Assembly: GCA_019114585.1 (NCBI GenBank) | Contig: DXFE01000003.1 | Location: 1-5,881 of the forward strand | Length of the DNA stretch: 5,881 nucleotides | Reading direction: 5' to 3' | Origin: Gemmiger_A avium | GTDB lineage: Bacteria > Bacillota > Clostridia > Oscillospirales > Ruminococcaceae | Shown: piece by piece, positions 1 through 5,029 of the stretch | How the letters are laid out: each line of letters starts with the position of its first letter | Numbering within the stretch: the first letter of the stretch is position 1 | Made by a program: the position numbers and the translations under genes | Notes under the pieces: model-generated | Database searches by the model: none | What the model saw: the letters and a program-made list of their open reading frames with translations, nothing else | Told to the model about the DNA's origin: nothing

Positions 1-648
1 GAACAGCTGGAACGGCAGCGGCGGCTGGAACTGGACTACTACCGCAGCCTGTCGGACACGCTGCAGGAGTTCCGGCTGCTGCGGCACGACCTGCGCCATT
101 ATCTGAATCTGCTGGGGGATGCCCCGGCCCAGCTGCGCCAGGATCTGCAGGCCACCCTGAATCACGCCGGGCAGGTGGAGCTGTGCGGCGACCCTTACCT
201 GAACGCGGTGCTGTTCGGCAAAATGCGGCTGGCCCGGGAAAAGCAGGTACACCTGGAAGCCCGGGCTGCCCTGGACGGCCCCGCCCCTGTGTCCGGTTCC
301 GCGCTGATCTGCGCGGCCTCCAATCTGCTGGAAAACGCGCTGGAAGCCGCCCGGCCCGGCGAAACGGTGGAACTGACCGCCATCTGCCAGGCCGGAATGC
401 TGGTAATGGAGATCACCAATCCGCTGCACGAGGGGGATCAGTTTCCGCCCCGGCAGGGATTCAGCCGCAAGGGCAGTACACTGCACGGACTGGGGCTTAC
501 CAGTGTGCGCCGTGTACTGGCCGAGGCGGACGGCACCCTGACGCTGGAGGCACGGGAAGGCTGGGCGGTGGCCCGGGTGCTGCTGCCCTGCCTGGCCCCG
601 GGCGAGCGCACAGACATGGCCCGCCCTTCCCCGCTGAACGAGCTTTAA
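1..648 (+). CDS. GHKL sensor histidine kinase, AgrC-like, C-terminal part (5' truncated by window)
   Basis: The reading frame is open from the first base, so the true start lies outside the window; 215 residues are visible. A helical stretch leads into the phospho-acceptor box RHDLRHY, with His29 of the visible part (bases 85-87). The ATPase domain follows: an N box NLLENALEA at 108-116, an ITNP segment at 138-141 and a glycine box HGLGLTSV at 162-169, ending in a beta strand VARVLLP. This order is typical of the HPK10/AgrC class of GHKL kinases, which autophosphorylate on His and pass the phosphate to a LytTR-type response regulator, often in peptide quorum sensing. The sensor membrane region and the partner regulator are not in the window, so the signal cannot be named. 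The last ~18 residues form an uninformative polar tail. Family assignment is firm; the physiological role is unknown. Confidence 0.9.
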   Translation, partial: EQLERQRRLELDYYRSLSDTLQEFRLLRHDLRHYLNLLGDAPAQLRQDLQATLNHAGQVELCGDPYLNAVLFGKMRLAREKQVHLEARAALDGPAPVSGSALICAASNLLENALEAARPGETVELTAICQAGMLVMEITNPLHEGDQFPPRQGFSRKGSTLHGLGLTSVRRVLAEADGTLTLEAREGWAVARVLLPCLAPGERTDMARPSPLNEL

Positions 649-656
649 CCGGGACA

Positions 657-700
657 AAACAGCCGGGCGCCCCCGCGTAAACGGGAGCGCCCGGCTGTTT
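657..700. terminator. Strong hairpin, probable bidirectional terminator
   Basis: A perfect 14-bp inverted repeat (657-670 with 687-700), plus three more G-C pairs after one mismatch, closes on an 8-nt loop. It starts 8 bases after the stop of the histidine kinase gene. The arms begin with AAAC and end with GTTT, so each strand has T residues at its 3' side (TGTTT on plus, TGTTTTGT on minus). It can therefore end transcripts of the kinase gene and of the convergent membrane-protein gene. The U-tract is short, so efficiency is uncertain. Confidence 0.8.
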
Positions 701-740
701 GCTTGCGGGCAGGGCCCGCCCGGCGGTTGCTGGTCCACCG

Positions 741-835
741 GACGGGCTCTATAGGGGGCACGGACAGCTATACGCCGCCCGCACTCTGCCCGGTGAGCCC
801 GTCATGCCGAGCGAAGCGCCGGACGACGGGTCTTA
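741..835. repeat. Intergenic inverted repeat and interspersed-repeat-like segment
   Basis: GACGGGCTC at 741-749 is the exact reverse complement of GAGCCCGTC at 795-803, and TATAG at 750-754 pairs with CTATA at 768-772 inside it. From about 801 the sequence GTCATGCCGAGCGAAGCG, then GGGTCTTA at 828-835, resembles from memory the widespread bacterial intergenic repeat of the form GTCATCCTGAGCGAAGCG..GGATCTTA. CCCGTC (798-803) and GACGGG (825-830) also form a local hairpin. The segment overlaps the 3' end of the minus-strand membrane-protein gene. The base pairing is directly seen; membership in a repeat family is an inference needing a genome-wide search. Confidence 0.4.
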
Positions 836-1104
836 TGGGAAGCGGCGGAGCAAAAGGGTGCGGACACCGTTTTTGTCTCAGCCGGCCGGGCAGCTTGCTG
901 GTGCAGCCGCACAACACGGGCTGCCGCCGCGCGGCGCTGTGTTCTGCGGGCCAGATACGAAGCACGGCGGGCCGCCAGGCCCAGCAATACAAGGATGGCC
1001 AGCGCCGCGGGCACAGGCAGGGTGCCCTCGATCAGCGCGCCCGCCGCCGGGAACAGGCCCAGCACGGCCAGTATGGCAGCACATTGCAGCAGATAGCGTT
1101 TCAT
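802..1104 (-). CDS. Small membrane protein with two predicted helices, unknown function
   Basis: This 100-residue protein matches no family I recognise. It opens with MKRYLLQ, and two hydrophobic stretches follow, about residues 4-24 and 31-45, separated by a short loop with one Glu. They would form a helical hairpin. The rest is strongly basic (ARRASYLARRTQRR and onward), so by the positive-inside rule the C-terminal tail should be cytoplasmic. The start is well supported: AGGAGG lies 8 bases upstream (1113-1118), preceded by a consensus promoter at 1149-1177. The last ten residues are encoded by a repeat-like sequence, so the tail may be a recent accretion or may replace an original end. 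The gene is divergent from an S24-type self-cleaving repressor whose probable operators lie in its promoter, which suggests it is the repressor's target. A stress-induced membrane effector is one possibility, but this is a guess. Confidence 0.7.
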   Translation of the reverse strand: MKRYLLQCAAILAVLGLFPAAGALIEGTLPVPAALAILVLLGLAARRASYLARRTQRRAAAARVVRLHQQAARPAETKTVSAPFCSAASHKTRRPALRSA

Positions 1105-1148
1105 CGCGATGACCTCCTCATTTTGGGTGACATTGCTTCGTTGGGTTT

Positions 1149-1177
1149 ATCATAATACAACTCACAGTTGTTGTCAA
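1149..1177 (-). promoter_or_regulatory. Sigma-A-type promoter of the small membrane protein gene
   Basis: On the minus strand the -35 box is TTGACA (plus positions 1172-1177, a perfect match) and the -10 box is TATGAT (1149-1154, one mismatch), with exactly 17 bases between. Transcription should begin near 1142, giving a leader of about 38 nt that contains the AGGAGG site. The spacer is almost completely filled by a 15-bp dyad, so repression by a DNA-binding protein is likely. Confidence 0.8.
1157..1171. promoter_or_regulatory. Putative operator A (ACAACT-N3-AGTTGT)
   Basis: A perfect 6-bp inverted repeat with a 3-bp centre lies inside the -35/-10 spacer of the minus-strand promoter. It shares the ACAAC/GTTGT half-site with the other two dyads of this intergenic region. 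The 10-mer ATAATACAAC covering its left side (1152-1161) recurs exactly at 1245-1254 on the repressor's own promoter. Assignment to the adjacent Xre/S24 repressor is an inference from position. Confidence 0.6.
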
Positions 1178-1192
1178 GTGTATTTTGACAAC
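1170..1192. promoter_or_regulatory. Putative operator B (GTTGTCAA-N7-TTGACAAC)
   Basis: A perfect 8-bp inverted repeat with a 7-bp centre covers the -35 box of the minus-strand promoter and overlaps operator A by two bases. Its outer ends carry the same GTTGT and ACAAC half-sites. It could be a second repressor site, or partly a by-product of two facing TTGACA-like hexamers. The dyad is seen directly; its function is inferred. Confidence 0.5.
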
Positions 1193-1220
1193 TTTTTTTA
1201 GTTTAATTTTGGAATTTCCC

Positions 1221-1249
1221 TTTACACGCACTACGATTAGTTGTATAAT
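1221..1249 (+). promoter_or_regulatory. Sigma-A-type promoter of the Xre/S24 repressor gene
   Basis: A TTTACA -35 box (1221-1226, one mismatch) and a perfect TATAAT -10 box (1244-1249) are separated by 17 bases. The predicted start point near 1256 gives a short leader of about 19 nt running straight into the AAGGAGGGAG ribosome site at 1261-1270. This supports the ATG at 1275 rather than any upstream start codon. Confidence 0.8.
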
Positions 1250-1254
1250 ACAAC
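1240..1254. promoter_or_regulatory. Putative autoregulatory operator C (GTTGTAT-N1-ATACAAC)
   Basis: A perfect 7-bp inverted repeat with a one-base centre completely contains the -10 hexamer of the repressor's promoter. Binding here would block RNA polymerase, so negative autoregulation is expected. It shares the GTTGT/ACAAC element with operators A and B but points the two halves the opposite way from A. Confidence 0.65.
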
Positions 1255-1274
1255 CATGCAAAGGAGGGAGTAGT

Positions 1275-1889
1275 ATGTTCAGTGAACGCCTGAAAGCTCT
1301 CCGCAAAGAACGAAAGCTCAGCCAGGCCGCCCTCTCCGCCCAGCTGGGGGTAACGCAGCAGGCCGTGGGCAAATGGGAGACCGGCCGTTCCACGCCGGAC
1401 CCGGCTACTGTGGCCCGCCTGGCCGCGCTGCTGGGCACCACCACCGACGTGCTGCTGGGGGTATCCCCCGCGCCGCAGGATTTCGGCGGCCCGGTGGGCG
1501 CCTATATGGAGAGCCCGGTGCCGGTGGTGGGCAGCGTGCGCGCCGGGTACGGGGCGCTGGCCTTTGAAGAGGATTACGGCACCGAACCCGCCCCGGTGAA
1601 AGATCCGGAGAATTACTTCTATCTGGTGGTCAAGGGCGACAGCATGGAGCCCCGCATCCACGACGGGGATTACGCGCTGGTGCGCCGTCAGCCCACCCTG
1701 AACAACGGGGATCTGGGCGTGATGGTCTTTGACGAGGGCGAGGGTACCCTGAAGCGGTACATCCGCCGGGGCAATGCGGTGATCCTGCAGCCTTTCAACC
1801 CGGACTATCCGGAAAAGGTCATCCGGGGCGCGGATCTGGAGCGGCTGTACATCGCCGGCAAGGTGGTCGAGACCAAGACCAAGTGGTAA
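1275..1889 (+). CDS. Xre-type HTH repressor with S24 (LexA/CI-like) self-cleavage domain
   Basis: This 204-residue transcription regulator has an N-terminal Xre/Cro HTH at about residues 6-60, with recognition helices in QAALSAQLGVTQQAVGKWE (17-35). A linker and a C-terminal S24 peptidase fold follow. The S24 hallmarks are all present: an Ala-Gly cleavage site in VRAGYG (Ala90-Gly91), the nucleophile Ser123 in KGDSMEP and the general-base Lys160 in GTLKRY. Relatives such as CI and LexA are cut between Ala and Gly when RecA filaments form after DNA damage, which releases their operators. ATG 1275 is chosen because AAGGAGGG precedes it and the protein starts with the usual MFSERLKALRKE helix; the longer TTG-started frame would cross its own promoter. 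Probable targets are its own promoter and the divergent membrane-protein gene. It is shorter-linked than many LexA proteins and has the Xre rather than the winged LexA DNA-binding domain, so it is not the housekeeping LexA. Dependence on RecA is inferred. Confidence 0.92.
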   Translation: MFSERLKALRKERKLSQAALSAQLGVTQQAVGKWETGRSTPDPATVARLAALLGTTTDVLLGVSPAPQDFGGPVGAYMESPVPVVGSVRAGYGALAFEEDYGTEPAPVKDPENYFYLVVKGDSMEPRIHDGDYALVRRQPTLNNGDLGVMVFDEGEGTLKRYIRRGNAVILQPFNPDYPEKVIRGADLERLYIAGKVVETKTKW

Positions 1890-1909
1890 GGCGCCGGTCG
1901 GGGCGTTTT
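1888..1909 (+). terminator. Weak possible terminator after the repressor gene
   Basis: The stop codon region folds with sequence just downstream. CGCC (1892-1895) pairs with GGCG (1902-1905) over a 6-nt loop, extended by two G-T and two A-T pairs into a TTTTA tail. The stem is short, so read-through toward the radical SAM gene is possible. Confidence 0.35.
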
Positions 1910-1960
1910 ACCTTTCCGGCCTGTCTGTATTCTAGCACGCGGGCAGGGTGATAAATCGGA

Positions 1961-2070
1961 CTTTCAAAAGGGCCGCGGCGGGATTTTTCCGCGGTGGCCC
2001 GGGCTTTCCGCTTTTTCAAAAGAAAGGGCGGAGGGCCTGGTTTTTTGCGGCCTTTTTGCAAAAAGGCCGC
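1961..2070. repeat. Degenerate tandem units with CTTT(TT)(G)CAAAAG cores
   Basis: Three related cores lie about 50 and 41 bases apart: CTTTCAAAAG (1961-1970), CTTTTTCAAAAG (2011-2022) and CCTTTTTGCAAAAAGG (2051-2066). The first two are each followed by a GCGG-N-GGG block, then a T-run, then GCGG. This looks like a decayed local duplication ending in a perfect palindrome. Confidence 0.35.
2047..2070. repeat. 24-bp perfect palindrome
   Basis: GCGGCCTTTTT is followed by GC and then its exact reverse complement AAAAAGGCCGC, so the entire 24-mer reads the same on both strands. In RNA it would make a long stem with an A-U core. It lacks a T-run after the stem on the plus strand, but a TTTTTT run precedes it (2041-2046). 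It might be a terminator-like or protein-binding element; function is unknown. Confidence 0.6.
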
Positions 2071-2151
2071 GCGCCGGGCGCGGAGAATGGGAAGCCCGCG
2101 CACGGCGCACCGCACGGCAAACCGGCAGCGGTCAGGGGGCCCGCCGCCTTT

Positions 2152-2173
2152 GTTCCGGCATACCGGCCGGAAC
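2152..2173. promoter_or_regulatory. 22-bp dyad abutting the ribosome site of the radical SAM gene
   Basis: GTTCCGGC (2152-2159) and GCCGGAAC (2166-2173) are exact reverse complements around a 6-base centre. The dyad ends one base before GGAGAGGGA, the only ribosome-site-like sequence upstream of ATG 2196. It could be an operator, or an RNA hairpin that affects translation. The halves face GTTC..GAAC, opposite to the GAAC-N4-GTTC order of the classical Firmicute LexA box, so it should not be called a LexA site. Confidence 0.45.
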
Positions 2174-2195
2174 GGAGAGGGACGGGCCTTTCTCT

Positions 2196-3530
2196 ATGGA
2201 TTTGATGGAAAAACTTTCCATTCTGGCGGACAGCGCCAAATACGACGTTGCCTGCACCAGCAGCGGTGTGGACCGGGGCGGCGCGCCGGGCGCGCTGGGC
2301 AGCTGCCATGCGCCCGGCATCTGCCACACCTTTACCGCCGACGGCCGCTGCGTAAGCCTTTTAAAGGTGCTGATGACCAACATCTGCGCCTATGACTGCC
2401 GCTACTGCACCAACCGCCGCTCGGAGGACCGGCCCCGGGCGGCCTTTACCCCGGAGGAACTGGCGGAACTGACCATCCAGTTTTACCGGCGCAATTATAT
2501 CGAGGGGCTGTTTTTATCCAGTGCGGTACTGGTAAGCCCGGACTACACCATGGAACGGATGATCCGGGTGCTGGAACTGCTGCGGGGGGCATATCGGTTC
2601 CGGGGCTATATCCACGCCAAGACCATCCCGGGGGCGGACCCGGCGCTGGTGCACCGGATGGGTCTTCTGGCCGACCGGCTGAGCGTGAACATCGAACTGC
2701 CCAGCGAGGCCAGCCTGAAACTGCTGGCCCCGGACAAGCAGAAAACCGGCATCCTGCGGCCGATGGGTCTGATCGCCCGCACCGCCGCCGAGAACCGCCG
2801 GGAACTGACCGTTTACCGGCACGCCCCCGCCTTTGCCCCCGCCGGGCAGAGCACCCAGATGATCGTGGGGGCCAGCCCGGAGAGCGATTACCAGATTCTG
2901 CGGCTGACCGAAGGGCTGTATCAGAAATACAGCCTGAAACGGGTGTTTTTCTCCGCCTATGTGCCGGTCTGCCGGGACGAGCGGCTGCCCGCGCTGGACA
3001 CAAAGCCGCCGCTTCTGCGGGAGCACCGGCTGTACCAGGCAGACTGGCTGCTGCGGTATTACCAGTTTTCCGCCGGGGAGATTTTGAGCCCGGAGACCCC
3101 CAACTTCGACCCCTGGCTGGACCCGAAATGCAACTGGGCGCTGCATCATCTGGACCAGTTTCCGGTGGATGTGGAGCGCTGCGACTACGAGATGCTGCTT
3201 CGGGTGCCGGGTATCGGGCCCAAGAGCGCCCGCCGCATCCGCACCGCCCGGCGGCACGGCCGCCTGCGGCTGGAGGATCTGCGCCGCATCGGGGTGGTGC
3301 TGCGGCGGGCCCGGTACTTCATTGTATGCAGCGGATACGCGGGCCCCGGCCGGCTGAGCCGGGTGACGGTGGCCCAGGCGCTGCTGGACCCGGGGGTGTT
3401 TGCGGGCGGCGCCCGGCAGCTGAGTTTGTTCGATGACCCGGCCGGGCGGCTGAGCGCACCGGACCATCCCGCCCTGCCCATGGCGGCGGCACGAGAGGAG
3501 GCGGCGGCATGGCTTTCCAGGCGGATGTAG
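2196..3530 (+). CDS. Radical SAM protein of the DNA modification/repair-linked family (TIGR03916 type)
   Basis: This 444-residue protein carries the radical SAM cluster motif CAYDCRYC (Cys64, Cys68, Cys71), which binds a [4Fe-4S] cluster and cleaves S-adenosylmethionine. Before it lies the family's characteristic start MDLMEKLSILADSAKYDVAC, then further cysteines at 20, 37, 43 and 52. The C-terminal part contains a helix-hairpin-helix, LLRVPGIGPKSARRI (about 334-348), of the kind that binds DNA backbone; other cysteines are at 259, 312, 329 and 378. The family is known to be paired with TIGR03914/03915 proteins, some fused to a uracil-DNA-glycosylase-like domain, which suggests DNA repair or base modification; the reaction is unknown. 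The partner gene follows with a 22-base overlap. The start is slightly uncertain: GGAGAGGGA lies about 13-15 bases before ATG 2196, and ATG 2205 is an in-frame alternative. The final ~60 residues (Ala/Pro/Arg-rich) look less conserved. Confidence 0.9.
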   Translation: MDLMEKLSILADSAKYDVACTSSGVDRGGAPGALGSCHAPGICHTFTADGRCVSLLKVLMTNICAYDCRYCTNRRSEDRPRAAFTPEELAELTIQFYRRNYIEGLFLSSAVLVSPDYTMERMIRVLELLRGAYRFRGYIHAKTIPGADPALVHRMGLLADRLSVNIELPSEASLKLLAPDKQKTGILRPMGLIARTAAENRRELTVYRHAPAFAPAGQSTQMIVGASPESDYQILRLTEGLYQKYSLKRVFFSAYVPVCRDERLPALDTKPPLLREHRLYQADWLLRYYQFSAGEILSPETPNFDPWLDPKCNWALHHLDQFPVDVERCDYEMLLRVPGIGPKSARRIRTARRHGRLRLEDLRRIGVVLRRARYFIVCSGYAGPGRLSRVTVAQALLDPGVFAGGARQLSLFDDPAGRLSAPDHPALPMAAAREEAAAWLSRRM

Positions 3531-4267
3531 TGTATCGGTACGACGGCAGCTTTGAGGGCTTTTTAAGCTGCGTGTTTGAAAGTTTTCTGCGCAAGGAGAT
3601 CCCCTTTGCGATCTATCCCGACCGGGCGGCCTGGCCCACCCTGTTCCCCATCCGGCGGGTGCCCACCGACCCGGCGCGGGCGGCGCGGGTATTCGACAGC
3701 TTTGAAAAAAAGCTGGGCGCCCGCACCCGGGATCTGGTGACCCGGGCCTTTCTGAACGACAGCCCGGACAAGGAACTGACCCTGCTGCGGTTCCTGCACT
3801 TTGCCTACGGGCAGGGCCCCCGGGCCCCCTGGATGCAGGGGCATGAGCGGGTGGCCCCGGTGCTGGCGCTGGAAAAGGCGGTGAACGGGGAGGCCCATCT
3901 GCTGACCGGGTTTGTGCGGTTTGAGCAGCGGGGCGGCGCGCTGGGGGCGGTGATCCAGCCCCGGCATTTTGTGCTGCCCTTGCTGCGGCAGCATTTCTGC
4001 AACCGGTATCCGGGGGAGGATTTTGTGATCTGGGACAAGACCCACCGGGCGGTGCTGGCGGTGCAGGCGGGCCGGGCCGAGTATCTGGAACTGGCCACCG
4101 ACCCGGACCTGCCGCCCCCCGACGAGGAGGAGGCCCGGTTCCAGGCCATGTGGCGGGCCTTTTACGACGCGCTGGCCATCCCGGCCCGGTACAACCCGAA
4201 CCTGCGGCGCAGCCACTGCCCCAAGCGGTACTGGGCCTGCATGACCGAACTGCGGGACCAGTTGTGA
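3509..4267 (+). CDS. TIGR03915/DUF4130 family putative DNA metabolism protein, partner of the radical SAM protein
   Basis: This 252-residue protein begins with the family-typical YRYDGSFEGFLSCVFESF (9-26). A middle part follows with VLALEKAVNGEAHLLTGFVRF (118-138) and PRHFVLPLLRQHF (151-163). The end is a strongly conserved-looking stretch, NPNLRRSHCPKRYWACMTEL (229-248). I recognise this as the TIGR03915 (SAM_7_link_chp, DUF4130) family, which occurs with TIGR03916 radical SAM proteins. In many bacteria the same domain is fused to a uracil-DNA-glycosylase superfamily domain; this one has no glycosylase part. The start ATG is preceded by AGAGGAGG with a 7-base gap, inside the end of the upstream gene, so the two are likely translated together and may form a complex. 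It has no signal peptide or membrane segment, so it should act in the cytoplasm, presumably on nucleic acid. The biochemical activity is unknown. Confidence 0.9.
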   Translation: MAFQADVVYRYDGSFEGFLSCVFESFLRKEIPFAIYPDRAAWPTLFPIRRVPTDPARAARVFDSFEKKLGARTRDLVTRAFLNDSPDKELTLLRFLHFAYGQGPRAPWMQGHERVAPVLALEKAVNGEAHLLTGFVRFEQRGGALGAVIQPRHFVLPLLRQHFCNRYPGEDFVIWDKTHRAVLAVQAGRAEYLELATDPDLPPPDEEEARFQAMWRAFYDALAIPARYNPNLRRSHCPKRYWACMTELRDQL

Positions 4268-4271
4268 CCCC

Positions 4272-4299
4272 TTGCGGGGCGCGCGGCGCGTGTTATAAT
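4272..4299 (+). promoter_or_regulatory. Extended -10 promoter for the hydrolase/zinc-ribbon pair
   Basis: TGTTATAAT (4291-4299) is a perfect TATAAT with an extended TGn element just after the DUF4130 stop codon. Only a poor -35 (TTGCGG, 4272-4277, 16-base spacer) is present, as is usual for extended -10 promoters. The predicted start near 4306 leaves a ~57-nt leader. That leader holds a small hairpin GGCGC-ACC-GCGCC (4319-4331) and a weak GCCC/GGGC pairing (4338-4351) overlapping the ribosome site GGAGGGG. Confidence 0.7.
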
Positions 4300-4362
4300 G
4301 GAGGTATCGACACACACCGGCGCACCGCGCCCCGATCGCCCTGGGAGGGGCAGTTTTCTGTT

Positions 4363-5025
4363 ATGTTTGTTACGGTAAACGGCATTCAGTTGTATTACGA
4401 GGTAGCCGGTCAGGGGCCGGCCATGCTGCTGCTGCACGGCAACGGCGAGGACCACACCACCTTTGACGTGCTGGCCAAGCGGCTGGAAAGCCGGTACACC
4501 CTGTATATGCCGGACAGCCGGGGCCACGGCCAGAGCAGCCCGGTGCCGCACCTGACCTATGACGAGATGGCCATGGACGCGGCCGCCTTTATCCGGCAGC
4601 TGGGGCTGGAGAAACCGGTGGTACTGGGCTTTTCCGACGGGGGCATCGTGGCGCTGCTGCTGGCCTGCCGCTGCCCGGATCTGGTGGGCAAGCTGGTAGT
4701 GTGCGGGGCCAACCGCACCCCCAAGGGATTGCGCGCCGGTACCCGCCGGGCGATCCGGCTGGCCAACCTGCTGCACCACAGCGACAAACTGGATCTGATG
4801 CTGCAGCAGCCCCACATCACCGATAAGATGCTGGGGGCCATCACTGCCCCCACCCTGGTGCTGGCCGGTGAGAAGGACATGATCCTGCCCCAGGAGACCC
4901 GCGCCATCGCCCGGGCCATTCCCGGCGCCCGGCTGCTGGTACTGCCCGGCGAGGATCACGGCAGCTACGTGGAGCATTCCGACACCGTCTGGCTGGCAAT
5001 GAAGCCGTTTCTGACCGGGAGGTAA
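4363..5025 (+). CDS. Alpha/beta hydrolase fold protein
   Basis: This 220-residue cytoplasmic hydrolase starts MFVTVNGIQLYYE, a standard N-terminal hairpin of the family. The oxyanion turn HGNG is at 25-28 and the PDSRGHGQS segment at 50-58. The nucleophile elbow GFSDGG has Ser91, the acid is Asp172 in AGEKDMI and the base is His199 in GEDHGSY, so the catalytic triad is complete. The cap region between the core halves is short (about 115-160), pointing to a minimal-lid esterase, lactonase or acylhydrolase; the substrate cannot be told. ATG 4363 is chosen because the promoter at 4272-4299 lies downstream of every longer in-frame start and the fold begins exactly here. GGAGGGG sits a slightly long 12 bases upstream. 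The zinc-ribbon gene follows after 4 bases, with its ribosome site overlapping this gene's stop, indicating an operon. Confidence 0.9.
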   Translation: MFVTVNGIQLYYEVAGQGPAMLLLHGNGEDHTTFDVLAKRLESRYTLYMPDSRGHGQSSPVPHLTYDEMAMDAAAFIRQLGLEKPVVLGFSDGGIVALLLACRCPDLVGKLVVCGANRTPKGLRAGTRRAIRLANLLHHSDKLDLMLQQPHITDKMLGAITAPTLVLAGEKDMILPQETRAIARAIPGARLLVLPGEDHGSYVEHSDTVWLAMKPFLTGR

Positions 5026-5029
5026 AATT

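Larger units (their letters stand above)
1911..2195. other. Gene-free, dyad-rich intergenic region
   Basis: No convincing gene or RNA family is visible, and the frames through here are GC-driven. It holds an imperfect hairpin at 1970-2000 (CCGCGG arms at 1973-1978 and 1989-1994 plus a GGG/CCC extension), a 24-bp perfect palindrome at 2047-2070, and a 22-bp dyad at 2152-2173 directly before the radical SAM gene's ribosome site. A motif of T-run, C, A-run recurs at 1961, 2011 and 2051. I could not find a convincing promoter for the downstream operon; the region may contain one without a clear -10 box. Confidence 0.6.

Noticed and set aside
699..1155. Two plus-strand open frames of 137 and 150 codons
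   Set aside because: They overlap the minus-strand membrane-protein gene and its promoter, have low-complexity Ala/Arg/Pro/Gly content and lack good ribosome sites.
1185..1274. Upstream TTG start extending the repressor by 30 residues
   Set aside because: The extension would run through the -35 and -10 boxes and operator C, and ATG 1275 has an excellent ribosome site.
2152..2173. LexA box upstream of the radical SAM gene
   Set aside because: The halves are in GTTC..GAAC order with wrong spacing; the known Firmicute box is GAAC-N4-GTTC.
2514..3467. 317-codon open frame on the minus strand
   Set aside because: It lies wholly antisense to the radical SAM gene, has Pro/Gln/Arg-rich low-information content, and arises from high GC in the opposite strand.
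3563..4315. 250-codon open frame on the minus strand
   Set aside because: Antisense shadow of the DUF4130 gene, with no recognisable motif or ribosome site.
4150..4362. Upstream start extending the hydrolase by 71 residues
   Set aside because: The extension overlaps the preceding gene, precedes the extended -10 promoter and has no fold-related sequence.
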